Shown here in pieces: positions 1 to 7,060 of a DNA stretch of 14,865 nt. The DNA is from an uncultured Cellvibrio sp. (GTDB taxonomy: Bacteria > Pseudomonadota > Gammaproteobacteria > Pseudomonadales > Cellvibrionaceae), in the NCBI GenBank assembly GCA_946482385.1, contig CAMLRI010000006.1:1-14865 (forward strand). Direction: 5' to 3'. The notes below the pieces were generated by a model. It worked only from the letters and a program-made list of their open reading frames with translations. It was not told the origin of the DNA and searched no databases. The translations under genes were made by a program, and so were the position numbers. The stretch's first letter is position 1. Each line of letters opens with the position of its first letter.

Positions 1-187
1 TAACCTCGCCTTATTCTTTGCTTATCACATTCTCTGGCCGCAAGGTTTTAGTGGTAATTTTGATTGGGTCGCCACAGCCATTGCTTTGGTCGCCGCGGTG
101 GCTTTATTCCGCTATAAATTAGGCGTAATTAAAGTGATATTGGGTTGTGCCTTGTTGGGGTTGCTGGCCAGCCTGTTGTTTGTATAA
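1..187 (+). CDS. chrA: ChrA-like chromate transporter, C-terminal fragment
   Basis: This is the 3' end of a + strand gene that enters from the left; the frame starts at base 2 and stops with TAA at 185-187, leaving 61 codons. The fragment is strongly hydrophobic, with two likely membrane segments separated by a short loop. The pattern (FFAYHILWP, then GNFDWVATAIALVA, FRYKLGVIKVILGCALLGLL) matches the end of chromate transporters as I remember them. In those proteins a final pair of helices ends in a Gly/Ala/Leu-rich stretch. ChrA proteins sit in the inner membrane and export chromate using the proton gradient. No catalytic or signature motif falls within this piece, so the family call rests on resemblance of the tail alone. 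It is convergent with the methyltransferase gene on the other strand and shares its terminator. Confidence 0.65.
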   Translation, partial: NLALFFAYHILWPQGFSGNFDWVATAIALVAAVALFRYKLGVIKVILGCALLGLLASLLFV

Positions 188-195
188 ACCAATAT

Positions 196-247
196 CCCGA
201 TAAAAAATCCCGCGCAAGTTTTTACCTGCGCGGGATTTTTTATCGGG
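196..247. terminator. Bidirectional rho-independent terminator (chrA / TrmH-family gene)
   Basis: A perfect 21-bp inverted repeat pairs 196-216 with 227-247 around a 10-nt loop. The stem core is GC-rich (ATCCCGCGCA with its complement), and A-tracts and T-tracts inside the arms give a U-run in either direction. It lies in the gap between two convergent genes, so it can end both transcripts. Confidence 0.92.
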
Positions 248-266
248 CTGTAATTTCAGTGCCTTT

Positions 267-1061
267 CTAGAGTTGATCGCGAAACGCGATAAGTGCAGCG
301 GTAACGGCCACGTTGAGCGATTCCACCCCGTTGTTCATGGGGATTTTAATTTTTTCATTGCAGAGCTTGAACACTTCATCCGACACGCCGGTGGTTTCAT
401 TGCCCAGCACATAAATACTGGCGCCCTCTGGTTTAAAGTCGCGCAGGTTGTGTTGCGCGTGGGAGGAAAGCGCGCAGAGGCTGGCACCAGCTTGGGCAAA
501 ATCCTGCAGGGCTGCGGCCAGGTTATGACAGCGCACAATGGGCGCGCGGAACAGGGTGCCGGCGCTGGCCTTAATCACCAGTGGGTCAATTTGGGCGGCG
601 CCTTTCAACGGCAACAAAATACCGTCGATATTGCCGGCGCAGGCGGAGCGGATAATCATCCCCAGGTTTTGCGGGTTGGTAATACCATCGAGTGCGAGCA
701 AACGGTAATGAGGTTTGGGTGGTGCCGCGAGAAACTGTTCGTAGGTTTGGTAGCCGGGCAATTGCAAATCGGCGGCAACGCCCTGGTCCTGGCTGGCATT
801 TTTGGAAATACGCGAAAGCGCACTGCGCTCGTGATAAATAATTTCGGCGCCTTTGCGCTGCGCCAGCGCAATAATCTCGTCGAGAATTTCCGCGCGTTTG
901 TTGGAGCTGGCCAGGTGCAGCCGATAAATAGCGACGGATTTATCCTGTAATGCTTCCAGTACGGTTTTGCGGCCGTACACGGTCATCAGCGAATCAAAAA
1001 AACGCTTCTTGGCTTTGTAGGCTTCGGAGTCTTGCGGTTGAGAATCTTGTGATTTGCTCAT
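267..1061 (-). CDS. TrmH/SpoU-family RNA 2'-O-methyltransferase (RlmB-like)
   Basis: This SAM-dependent SPOUT (trefoil-knot) enzyme methylates a ribose 2'-OH in rRNA or tRNA. The 264-residue protein has an N-terminal SpoU substrate-binding domain (about residues 28-95, beginning VYGRKTVLEAL) and then the SpoU methylase domain. All three motifs are visible: NPQNLGMIIRSA (129-140, with the conserved Asn and Arg), LGNETTGV (219-226) and IPMNNGVESLNVAVTAAL (240-257). A longer reading begins at a TTG (1079). The ATG at 1061 is preferred because it lies 5 nt after the pdxJ stop (1067-1069), which is typical of translational coupling. Two-domain layout and length are close to RlmB (23S Gm2251), but it is not next to rnr and its exact target cannot be read from the sequence. 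It is the last gene of the minus-strand run. Confidence 0.9.
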   Translation of the reverse strand: MSKSQDSQPQDSEAYKAKKRFFDSLMTVYGRKTVLEALQDKSVAIYRLHLASSNKRAEILDEIIALAQRKGAEIIYHERSALSRISKNASQDQGVAADLQLPGYQTYEQFLAAPPKPHYRLLALDGITNPQNLGMIIRSACAGNIDGILLPLKGAAQIDPLVIKASAGTLFRAPIVRCHNLAAALQDFAQAGASLCALSSHAQHNLRDFKPEGASIYVLGNETTGVSDEVFKLCNEKIKIPMNNGVESLNVAVTAALIAFRDQL

Positions 1062-1066
1062 GGGGC

Positions 1067-1840
1067 TTAGGCTGCGCAAATTTTTTTGTAGGCCGCAACG
1101 GCGTTGTGCAAGCCCATGGCGATGGCATCGACAGTGAGTGCGTGGCCGATAGACACTTCCAACAGCGCCGGCACTTGACGGAATTTGCCGAGGTTGTCGA
1201 GGTTGAGGTCGTGGCCGGCGTTTAACCCCAGGCCAATTTGCTGCGCATGGGCGGCGGCGGCGTAATAGCGGTTAAACAATGTATCAAAAGCCGCGCCAGG
1301 GGTTTTGTAGGCTTCGGCATAGGGGCCGGTGTAAAGCTCGATACGCTCCACTCCCAATGCCTTGGCCAGGCTGATTTGTTCCAAATCCGGGTCCATAAAC
1401 AGGCTGACGCGCACCCCCAGGCTTTGCAGGTGGCGCACTATAGGTCCCAATTGCGCACTGGCAGTTTTTAAATCAAAACCGTGATCGGAAGTGAGTTGTG
1501 CATTGCTATCCGGCACCAGGGTGCACTGGTGGGGGAGTGTGTCTTCCACCAGTTTGATAAAGCCGGGGAAGTCGCCAATTTTTTCCGCGAAGGGGTTGCC
1601 CTCGATATTAAATTCAATGCCGGGCTTGCTGCGCACCAGGGCGCTAATGTCGTATACATCGCCAGGGCGTATATGGCGCTGGTCTGGGCGCGGATGCACG
1701 GTTAAGCCATCGGCACCAGCCGCCAAACAAACTTCGCCGTGCTTAACCACATCCGGATAATTGCCGGGGCGCGAATTGCGAATGAGCGCAATTTTGTTGA
1801 GGTTAACACTGAGTGCGGTGGCGTTGCTGATTGCAGACAT
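1067..1840 (-). CDS. pdxJ: Pyridoxine 5'-phosphate synthase, divergent subtype
   Basis: PdxJ condenses 1-deoxyxylulose 5-phosphate with 3-amino-2-oxopropyl phosphate to make pyridoxine 5'-phosphate in the DXP-dependent vitamin B6 pathway; it is a cytosolic TIM barrel. The 257 residues span the whole family. Visible landmarks are GADGLTVHPRPDQRHI (catalytic His49, aligning with E. coli His45), NIEGNP (Glu80, aligning with E. coli Glu72), IELYTGPYAE, LGLNAGHDL (His210, aligning with E. coli His193) and the phosphate-binding SIGHAL near 230-235. The first strand reads SVNLNK where most proteobacterial PdxJ proteins have GVNIDH. This NK form, together with HPRPD, is what I recall from Bacteroidetes PdxJ. 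It is also not beside recO or acpS, the usual neighbours. It starts at an ATG 47 nt after the cyclophilin gene and overlaps no neighbour. Confidence 0.93.
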   Translation of the reverse strand: MSAISNATALSVNLNKIALIRNSRPGNYPDVVKHGEVCLAAGADGLTVHPRPDQRHIRPGDVYDISALVRSKPGIEFNIEGNPFAEKIGDFPGFIKLVEDTLPHQCTLVPDSNAQLTSDHGFDLKTASAQLGPIVRHLQSLGVRVSLFMDPDLEQISLAKALGVERIELYTGPYAEAYKTPGAAFDTLFNRYYAAAAHAQQIGLGLNAGHDLNLDNLGKFRQVPALLEVSIGHALTVDAIAMGLHNAVAAYKKICAA

Positions 1841-1887
1841 TGCAGTTTTACTCTCGGTTTGCTCTTGTGGTTTTTTCGTTAATTGGC

Positions 1888-2532
1888 TTATTGCGGCTTG
1901 ACCAGCGCATCCTTAATACGGGAATTGCTCATGGGGCTGGTGCTGGTCGCCTGGCTGGTGGTGGTGCCTGTGTAGCGTTTGGCGCTGAGGATGCGCACGG
2001 CGTAATTGGGCGCTTCCGGGTGGGCTTTAAACATGCCGCGCGGCTCTTTGGCAATTTTTTCGGCGACTTCCATGCCGGCGATTACCTTGCCGAAAACGGT
2101 ATAGCCGGGTTTGCTGCCCTTGGCATTGAGGCCGCTGTTGTTATTGATGTTGATGTAAAACTGCGAGGTGGCGGAATCCGGATCTGAATGGCGCGCCATG
2201 GCAACGGATTGGTAATCGTTGGGCAAACCATTCATGGATTCATTTTTTACCGGTGGCTTGGTGGGTTTTTCGTTGAAGTCAAAGGTCATGCCACCACCTT
2301 GTACAACAAAGCCAGGTACTACACGGTGAAAAATAGTGCCGTCGTAAAAATTGCTATCTACATACTGCAAAAAATTCTGCACGGTGAGCGGTGCTTTGCG
2401 CGGGTAGAGTTCAATGATGATGCTGCCCAAGTCGGTTTTTAGCTCTACCTTGGGATTTTCCTGGGCGGCTGTGTTAGCTGCCATTAACAGTACGGCCAAT
2501 AGGCCCAGCAGACTGGAAAATAATTTGCTCAT
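1888..2532 (-). CDS. ppiA: Periplasmic cyclophilin-type peptidyl-prolyl cis-trans isomerase
   Basis: This enzyme speeds cis-trans isomerisation of X-Pro bonds in proteins folding in the periplasm. The 214-residue protein begins with a signal peptide (hydrophobic core about 5-20, likely cut near AANTAA). A single cyclophilin domain follows, with the signature FHRVVPGFVVQGGG (68-81; catalytic Arg70, Phe75 and Gln78), SVAMAR (109-114) and SATSQFYIN (120-128). The sequence GYTVFGKVIAGMEVAEKIA closes the fold. It resembles E. coli PpiA, with a Thr/Ser-rich tail of about 25 residues added at the C-terminus. The ATG at 2532 has a good AGGAA Shine-Dalgarno 8 nt upstream. It lies 50 nt downstream of the SH3b gene on the same strand and is probably cotranscribed with it, which fits an envelope-related transcript. 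The symbol follows the closest E. coli relative; paralogues are possible. Confidence 0.92.
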   Translation of the reverse strand: MSKLFSSLLGLLAVLLMAANTAAQENPKVELKTDLGSIIIELYPRKAPLTVQNFLQYVDSNFYDGTIFHRVVPGFVVQGGGMTFDFNEKPTKPPVKNESMNGLPNDYQSVAMARHSDPDSATSQFYININNNSGLNAKGSKPGYTVFGKVIAGMEVAEKIAKEPRGMFKAHPEAPNYAVRILSAKRYTGTTTSQATSTSPMSNSRIKDALVKPQ

Positions 2533-2582
2533 GGGGTGTTCCTGGTTTTTTATTGCTGATTGTTAATGCCTGGGGTTTAAAA

Positions 2583-3242
2583 CTAGCGCCATTCCGATTT
2601 GCGTTTGCGGCGGCCGAGCGCCTGAAGCAAAAACGACATAAGTACGCCGCCCAATACCAAAATGCCGCCATTTAACCACTGGTTGTAGCGGTCGGTATCG
2701 CGCAGTTGTTCGTTTTCCGCATTGAGCACATCCACGCGGGTTTGCAGCAGTTGGTATTCGGCGTGGATGCGTTGGTTGTCCTCTTCCTGGCTGACGGCCG
2801 AGGTGGCCGCCTGGCGCATATCTTCAGTGTCGGCGAGCAGTTGTTGGTATTCCTGTTGCACTTTTTCCAATTGTTCTTTCAGCGATGTGTTCTCTGCTTG
2901 CAGGCTGGCGGCATCGCGGGTGTTGGTGGGCAGGTTGGCCAATTGCATGGCGGCTGTAGGCTTGTCGGTCAGGTTTTGGCTGCGCACCCAGCCTTCGGCA
3001 CCATCGGTGGTAATCACGTATGCCCACATATAGTTGTCGCTGCCTTTTTCCTCGCGCACAAATTCCAATTGGGTGCCGCTGGCCAAGCCGTTTTTAATCA
3101 CACTGGCCTGGGTGCTTTTGTCGCTGCGCAGGGGAATGTAAATCACATCGGATACATAGCGGGTCTCTGCCGTGGCAGCGGGTGCGGCCAGAGCAAAGGC
3201 AAGGGCGGATGGTAATAACAGCAGCGACAAAGCTTTTTTCAC
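2583..3242 (-). CDS. SH3b-domain, coiled-coil, C-terminally anchored envelope protein (TIGR04211, YgiM-like)
   Basis: The 219-residue protein has four parts. These are a signal peptide (1-25, cut near PAATA|ET), a bacterial SH3 domain (about 28-93, including the conserved GWVRSQNLT end), a coiled coil of Gln/Glu/Leu heptads (about 112-183), and one membrane helix (191-210) followed by RRKRKSEWR. This order is diagnostic of the TIGR04211 family, which includes E. coli YgiM. The predicted topology places the SH3b domain and coiled coil in the periplasm with a short basic cytoplasmic tail. Bacterial SH3 domains often bind cell-wall peptides, but no role is proven here. A longer reading begins at GTG 3251, yet that codon overlaps the GGAG sequence. 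The GTG at 3242 has the same GGAG 8 nt upstream and gives a cleaner signal peptide, so it is chosen. Confidence 0.88.
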   Translation of the reverse strand: MKKALSLLLLPSALAFALAAPAATAETRYVSDVIYIPLRSDKSTQASVIKNGLASGTQLEFVREEKGSDNYMWAYVITTDGAEGWVRSQNLTDKPTAAMQLANLPTNTRDAASLQAENTSLKEQLEKVQQEYQQLLADTEDMRQAATSAVSQEEDNQRIHAEYQLLQTRVDVLNAENEQLRDTDRYNQWLNGGILVLGGVLMSFLLQALGRRKRKSEWR

Positions 3243-3269
3243 AGGGAACACTCCGTTGGCTCGGTTAAT

Positions 3270-3569
3270 TTAAGGGAATACTTTTTTGAAGGGTTTAACT
3301 TGCACGCGTGCATAAACACCAGCGGCGATATAGGGGTCTTCATCTGCCCATGCTTGTGCTTGTTCGAGCGATTCAAACTCGGCAACGACCAGGCTGCCAG
3401 TAAAGCCTGCTGTGCCTGGGTCTTCTGCATCTATGGCCGGGTGTGGCCCGGCCAGCAGCAGGCGGCCGGCATCTTTAAGCAGTTGCAGGCGCGCCAGGTG
3501 CGCGGGGCGCGCTTGTTTGCGTTTTTCGAGGCTGTCGTTAACGTCTTCGCTGATGATGGCGTACAACAT
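3270..3569 (-). CDS. YciI-like family protein
   Basis: This is a 99-residue protein of the YciI-like dimeric alpha+beta (ferredoxin-like) superfamily. Visible landmarks are the first strand MLYAIISED, the conserved RPAHL with His24, [11 protein letters not shown], the central strand [23 protein letters not shown] (shown here only as a region, 58-80) and the final [16 protein letters not shown]. The His and the Asp of WADEDPY are the residues the family conserves, and a catalytic role has been suggested from structures; the substrate is unknown. Length is normal for the family. It starts at an ATG at 3569 with a weak GGA upstream, and lies 27 nt before the SH3b start and 100 nt after the VC0807-family gene. 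YciI genes next to septation-type membrane proteins are common in Pseudomonas relatives. Confidence 0.9.
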   Translation of the reverse strand: MLYAIISEDVNDSLEKRKQARPAHLARLQLLKDAGRLLLAGPHPAIDAEDPGTAGFTGSLVVAEFESLEQAQAWADEDPYIAAGVYARVQVKPFKKVFP

Positions 3570-3669
3570 AAAAAAATCCGTCAGTTAGTTGGTAATTGGC
3601 CGGCCGTTACTGAAATCTAGCGAGAGGTTGCTCTCTTGCCGTTGCGGTATTAACACATGCTCCAAAAAT

Positions 3670-4518
3670 TTATTGTTTGGGCTGGTCTTGGTTTGCGCTA
3701 GCGGCGGCATCTGTGTGAGTGGGTGGTTCATAAGGCTCCTCGGAGCCGTCATTGATGACTTCTTCCAGGGTCAGGTGAGTCAACAAGCGAATGCTGCGAA
3801 ATAAATAAAACAAGGTGCCCATCATAATCAGCATCATAGGGATGGCAATCACCGGGTAGCTGAGCGCGGTCATTTTGCCCAGCTCAGCGTTGAATTCGGC
3901 GGTGCCGGGCGGGCTTTGCATAATAATTTTGGCCAGCACATAGTTGAGCAGTGAAGATAAGAAAAAAGAGCCGGCAATCATCAGTGAAGCATTGTTGAGG
4001 CTGCGCTCAAACAGCGGGCGGGTTTGGTAGTGATCGAGCGCTGTATCTACCTTGTGGATTTTGAGAATTTTGTCGTTGTAGATAAAGGTGCGCACTAGCG
4101 GGTAGCGGGTTTTCATGGAGATAAGTGTAATTATCCCTAGCAACCCGGGAATGGTGGCCTCTTTAATGGCGATGTATTTGGGGTCCAGCTGTAGCAGGCT
4201 AATGCCACCGGTGAGCAGCACACTGATAAAACCCAGCACAGAGAAAAAGTTGAGTTTGCGGCTGCGGGAGAAATCGTACAAACCATAACCAACCGGAAAG
4301 GCGAGGGCAGTTACTACACCCCAAGTGGCACCCAAGTGTTCATCGCCACTGAGTTTCGTGAGAATCAACGTGGGTATAACTATGTTAAGTAGCAGGTTGG
4401 CGAGCAGGCTTTCCTTGTGCGGTTTGGTTGGCGCAGGCGTGGCCGATGGGGTAGTGGATGGCAGCACCCTGGTTTTTTGCTGTTCGGGCGAGTCCTGCGC
4501 GGGTTTATCGGATAACAT
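3670..4518 (-). CDS. VC0807-family multipass inner-membrane protein (septation protein A-like)
   Basis: The 282-residue protein has about six predicted membrane helices (roughly 38-56, 63-81, 91-109, 120-136, 175-197 and 216-243). They are flanked by a Pro/Thr-rich cytoplasmic head (1-35) and a polar acidic tail (about 252-282). The SGDEHLG...WGVVTALAFPVGYGLYDFSRSRKLNF arrangement and the helix pattern resemble VC0807-family proteins, which are distantly like YciB/IspZ. Function is unknown; septation or envelope roles are inherited annotation, not visible here. The open frame extends back to 4755, but that part overlaps rnm on the other strand and reads like antisense sequence. The ATG at 4518 with GAGAAAG upstream is therefore taken as the start. 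It is the first gene of the minus-strand run and divergent from rnm, with an 83-nt shared gap. Confidence 0.78.
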   Translation of the reverse strand: MLSDKPAQDSPEQQKTRVLPSTTPSATPAPTKPHKESLLANLLLNIVIPTLILTKLSGDEHLGATWGVVTALAFPVGYGLYDFSRSRKLNFFSVLGFISVLLTGGISLLQLDPKYIAIKEATIPGLLGIITLISMKTRYPLVRTFIYNDKILKIHKVDTALDHYQTRPLFERSLNNASLMIAGSFFLSSLLNYVLAKIIMQSPPGTAEFNAELGKMTALSYPVIAIPMMLIMMGTLFYLFRSIRLLTHLTLEEVINDGSEEPYEPPTHTDAAASANQDQPKQ

Positions 4519-4601
4519 GGGTTTCTTTCTCGATAGGTCGTTATGGTTCAGCGGTTGTCGAGTGCGATGGTTGATTTTTGTTCGCTTGTGAGGGCGTTTG
4601 G

Positions 4602-5438
4602 GTGATTGTTGATTTGCACAGCCACACACATTTTTCCGATGGCCGCTTAAGCCCGGCGGAGTTATTTGCTCGCGCCAAAGCCAAGCAGGTGGGGGCACTT
4701 GCAGTGACGGATCACGATACCATAGCTGGCCTGGAATATGCACGCCAAGCTGCACAGCAAGAGGGCATTACCCTGATCAATGGCATAGAGTTTTCGTGCC
4801 GCTGGGGCAAGGTGAATGTGCATGTGCTGGGCTTGGCGATAGACCCGCAGTCGCCTTTATTACAAGCGGCGGTGCAAGCGCAAGCCGATGCCCGCTCGCT
4901 GCGCTCGGAAGCCATTGCCCAGCGCCTGGTGAAATTGGGGTTTGCTGATGCCTTGCAGGGTGCCCGCCAATTCGCCGGTGATGCGCTGGTGGGGCGGCCG
5001 CATTTTGCGCAGTACCTGGTGGCCGCTGGTGCGGTTAAAAATATTAACGCTGCCTTTAAAAAATATTTGGGGGCGGGCAAGCCGGCGGATGTGAAATACG
5101 AATGGCCGGATATGCAGGAGGCGATCACCTGGGTGAAAGGATCCGGTGGCCTGGCGGTGTTGGCGCACCCGGCCAAGTACGATCTCACCCGCACCAAGAT
5201 GTGTCGCCTGATCGCCGATTTTGCGGCGGCGGGCGGTGATGGTTTGGAGGTGGTGAATGGCCACCAGCAAACCAATCTGACCCAGGATCTGGCCAAGCTG
5301 GCGCTGGCCAACGGGCTTTATGCCTCCTGTGGTTCGGATTTTCATTTTCCCGATCAACCCTGGCAGGAGTTGGGTCAGTTCAGCCCCTTGCCGCCCCAGG
5401 TGCGCCCTATATGGGAAGCCCCCGGTTTTTATGCCTAG
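4602..5438 (+). CDS. rnm: RNase AM, PHP-domain 5'-3' exoribonuclease / 3',5'-nucleotide bisphosphate phosphatase
   Basis: The 278-residue PHP-domain metal-dependent phosphoesterase is closely similar along its whole length to E. coli YciV, now RNase AM, which matures 5' ends of rRNAs and hydrolyses 3',5'-bisphosphonucleotides. The metal ligands of the PHP fold are visible: DLHSHTHFSDG (His6, His8, Asp13), TDHDT (Asp37, His38), NGIEFS (Glu63), VHVLG (His74), GRPHFA (His134), LAHPAKY (His189) and GSDFH (Asp246, His248). The open frame extends back to a TTG at 4578. The GTG at 4602 is preferred because GAGGG lies 7 nt upstream and the protein then begins directly with MIVDLHSH, as in the family. 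It leads the + strand cluster and overlaps the Shine-Dalgarno of yciO with its stop. Confidence 0.92.
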   Translation: MIVDLHSHTHFSDGRLSPAELFARAKAKQVGALAVTDHDTIAGLEYARQAAQQEGITLINGIEFSCRWGKVNVHVLGLAIDPQSPLLQAAVQAQADARSLRSEAIAQRLVKLGFADALQGARQFAGDALVGRPHFAQYLVAAGAVKNINAAFKKYLGAGKPADVKYEWPDMQEAITWVKGSGGLAVLAHPAKYDLTRTKMCRLIADFAAAGGDGLEVVNGHQQTNLTQDLAKLALANGLYASCGSDFHFPDQPWQELGQFSPLPPQVRPIWEAPGFYA

Positions 5439-5447
5439 GATGTTGTT

Positions 5448-6065
5448 ATGGCCCAGTTTTTCCAGATCCACCCCGAAAACCCCCAGCATCGCCTGATTCA
5501 GCAGGCGGTAGAGATCATTCGCAAGGGTGGTTTGGTGGTCTATCCCACCGATTCTGCCTATGCCCTGGGTTGCCACATTGGCGATAAGGATGCCCTGGAG
5601 CGGGTGCGCAGCCTGCGCAAGCTCGATAAACACCACAATTTCACCCTGATGTGCCGCGACCTTTCCGAGTTGGCCACCTACGCGCGGGTGAATAATCAGG
5701 TATTTCGCCTGCTGAAAAACCACACCCCCGGTGCCTACACCTTTATTCTGGAGGCCACCGCCGATGTGCCGCGCCGCCTGTTGCACCCCAAGCGCAAAAC
5801 CATCGGCCTGCGGGTGCCGGATAACCCTATCGCCCTGGCGCTGTTGGAGGAATTGGGCGAGCCATTGATGACCAGCAGCCTGCTGTTGCCCGGGGAGGAA
5901 TACCCCATGACCGATCCCTACGATATTCGCGAGACACTGGAGCATCAGGTGGATTTAGTGATTGATGGGGGCTATTGCGGCCTGGAGCCGACGACTGTGG
6001 TGGATTTAACGGAAGAGACGCCACAGCTGGTGCGCCAGGGTAAAGGCGATTTCTCAACTTTATAA
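5448..6065 (+). CDS. yciO: YciO, Sua5/YciO/YrdC-family protein
   Basis: The 205-residue protein is nearly collinear with E. coli YciO, opening MAQFFQIHPENPQHRLI and containing YPTDSAYALGC (32-42), HNFTLMCRDLSEL, the basic strip RRLLHPKRKTIGLRVP and the closing PTTVVDLTEETP. The fold is that of TsaC/Sua5, which makes threonylcarbamoyl-AMP for tRNA t6A37. YciO members are a related branch whose activity in E. coli is weak or uncertain, so no enzyme name is given. It begins 9 nt after rnm, with AGGA overlapping the rnm stop. The rnm-yciO pair is also adjacent in E. coli, near trp, supporting both calls. Confidence 0.92.
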   Translation: MAQFFQIHPENPQHRLIQQAVEIIRKGGLVVYPTDSAYALGCHIGDKDALERVRSLRKLDKHHNFTLMCRDLSELATYARVNNQVFRLLKNHTPGAYTFILEATADVPRRLLHPKRKTIGLRVPDNPIALALLEELGEPLMTSSLLLPGEEYPMTDPYDIRETLEHQVDLVIDGGYCGLEPTTVVDLTEETPQLVRQGKGDFSTL

Positions 6066-6086
6066 TGTAACTTTATGATTATAAAG
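6058..6086. repeat. AT-rich 9-bp inverted repeat at the end of yciO
   Basis: CTTTATAAT at 6058-6066 is repeated in inverted orientation at 6078-6086 (ATTATAAAG) around an 11-nt loop. The left arm contains the yciO stop codon. The stem is almost all A/T, so it is a poor terminator. It sits just upstream of a possible scpA promoter and could be an operator or chance. Confidence 0.4.
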
Positions 6087-6110
6087 AGATTTTGTGGGTG
6101 AAATGGGCGG

Positions 6111-6140
6111 CTGTCGCGGCCGGGGATAAAGGGCTATAAT
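6111..6140 (+). promoter_or_regulatory. Possible sigma70 promoter for scpA
   Basis: A perfect -10 hexamer TATAAT lies at 6135-6140, with a weak -35 candidate CTGTCG at 6111-6116 (18-nt spacer). Predicted transcription would begin near 6146-6148. That would leave no leader for a start at TTG 6153 and so favours a later scpA start. The -10 is convincing by eye; the -35 is not. Confidence 0.4.
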
Positions 6141-6194
6141 GCCCGGCTTGAATTGACTGCCTGCGCCCCGGCGCCCATTCCCGAGCCTGATTGT

Positions 6195-7049
6195 GTGAGC
6201 GAAACCCTCGACGATTCCACCCTGACTGCTGCTGCCAGCGAAGCGCCGGCGGCGCCCGCGCATCCCACCCAGGGGGAAATGCCTTTTGCCATAGTTCACG
6301 GCCAGGCTTACACCCAGTTACCCCAGGATTTGTACATTCCGCCCGATGCCCTGGAGGTTTTCCTCGAGGCCTTTGAGGGCCCTCTCGACCTACTGCTATA
6401 CCTGATCCGTCGCCAGAATATCGATATCCTCGATATCAACGTATCGGAAATTACCTCCCAGTACATGGCCTATGTGGACTTGATGGAGTCCCACCAGTTT
6501 GAGTTGGCGGCGGAATACCTGGTGATGGCTGCGATGTTGGCGGAGATCAAATCGCGCATGCTGTTGCCGCGCAGCCAGGAAGAATCCGAGGAAGAGGAAG
6601 ATCCCCGCGCTTCGCTGATCCGCCGCCTGCAAGAGTACGAGCGCTTCAAGCAGGCCGCCGAGGATTTGGATGCGCTGCCGCGTATGGCGCGCAATATCTA
6701 CGCCGCCGCGGCGGCCGCGCCGGATCGCGCCCTGACTCGCCCGGATCCGGATGTAGAATTGCAAGAAATCCTGATCGCCCTGTCGGAAGTGCTGCGCCGC
6801 GCCGACATGTTTGAAAGCCACCATATTTCGCGCGAGCGTTTATCCACCCGCGAGCGTATGGCACAGGTGCTGGATAAACTGGCCCATCAACATTTTGTGC
6901 CCTTTGTCAGCCTGTTCAAGGTGGAAGAGGGGCGCCTGGGGGTAGTGGTGACCTTCCTGGCGGTAATGGAATTGATCAAAGAATCCCTGGTGGAAATTGT
7001 TCAAAGCGAGGCCTTTGGAGCCATCCACGTAAAAGCCAGAAGCCAATAA
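6195..7049 (+). CDS. scpA: Segregation and condensation protein A (kleisin)
   Basis: ScpA is the kleisin subunit that bridges the heads of the SMC dimer and, with ScpB, forms the bacterial condensin that organises and segregates the chromosome. The family core is clear: EVFLEAFEGPLDLLLYLI (near residues 54-71), QNIDILDINVSEIT, an SMC-binding helical region with AAEYLVMAAMLAEIKSRML (105-123), a Glu-rich linker, and the C-terminal winged helix ending in VEIVQSEAFGAIHV. The start is uncertain. The frame is open to a TTG at 6153, but a promoter -10 lies only 13 nt before it. The GTG at 6195 (284 residues) is used, and ATG 6279 has AGGGGG only 2 nt away. The about 50-residue Ala/Pro-rich head is therefore less certain than the rest. 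It is followed 11 nt later by scpB. Confidence 0.9.
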   Translation: MSETLDDSTLTAAASEAPAAPAHPTQGEMPFAIVHGQAYTQLPQDLYIPPDALEVFLEAFEGPLDLLLYLIRRQNIDILDINVSEITSQYMAYVDLMESHQFELAAEYLVMAAMLAEIKSRMLLPRSQEESEEEEDPRASLIRRLQEYERFKQAAEDLDALPRMARNIYAAAAAAPDRALTRPDPDVELQEILIALSEVLRRADMFESHHISRERLSTRERMAQVLDKLAHQHFVPFVSLFKVEEGRLGVVVTFLAVMELIKESLVEIVQSEAFGAIHVKARSQ

Positions 7050-7060
7050 CCAACGGACAC

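Noticed and set aside
3622..3635. Small hairpin GAGAG-GTTG-CTCTC between the VC0807-family gene and yciI
   Set aside because: Only five base pairs, with no U-run on the transcribed strand; likely chance.
4519..4755. 79-codon upstream extension of the VC0807-family protein
   Set aside because: It overlaps rnm on the other strand, contains low-quality sequence unlike the family, and ATG 4518 has its own ribosome-binding site.
4860..5945. Long minus-strand open frame (361 codons) across rnm and yciO
   Set aside because: It lies entirely opposite two well-recognised genes, is Gln/Gly/His-rich as antisense of high-GC codons usually is, and matches no family I know.
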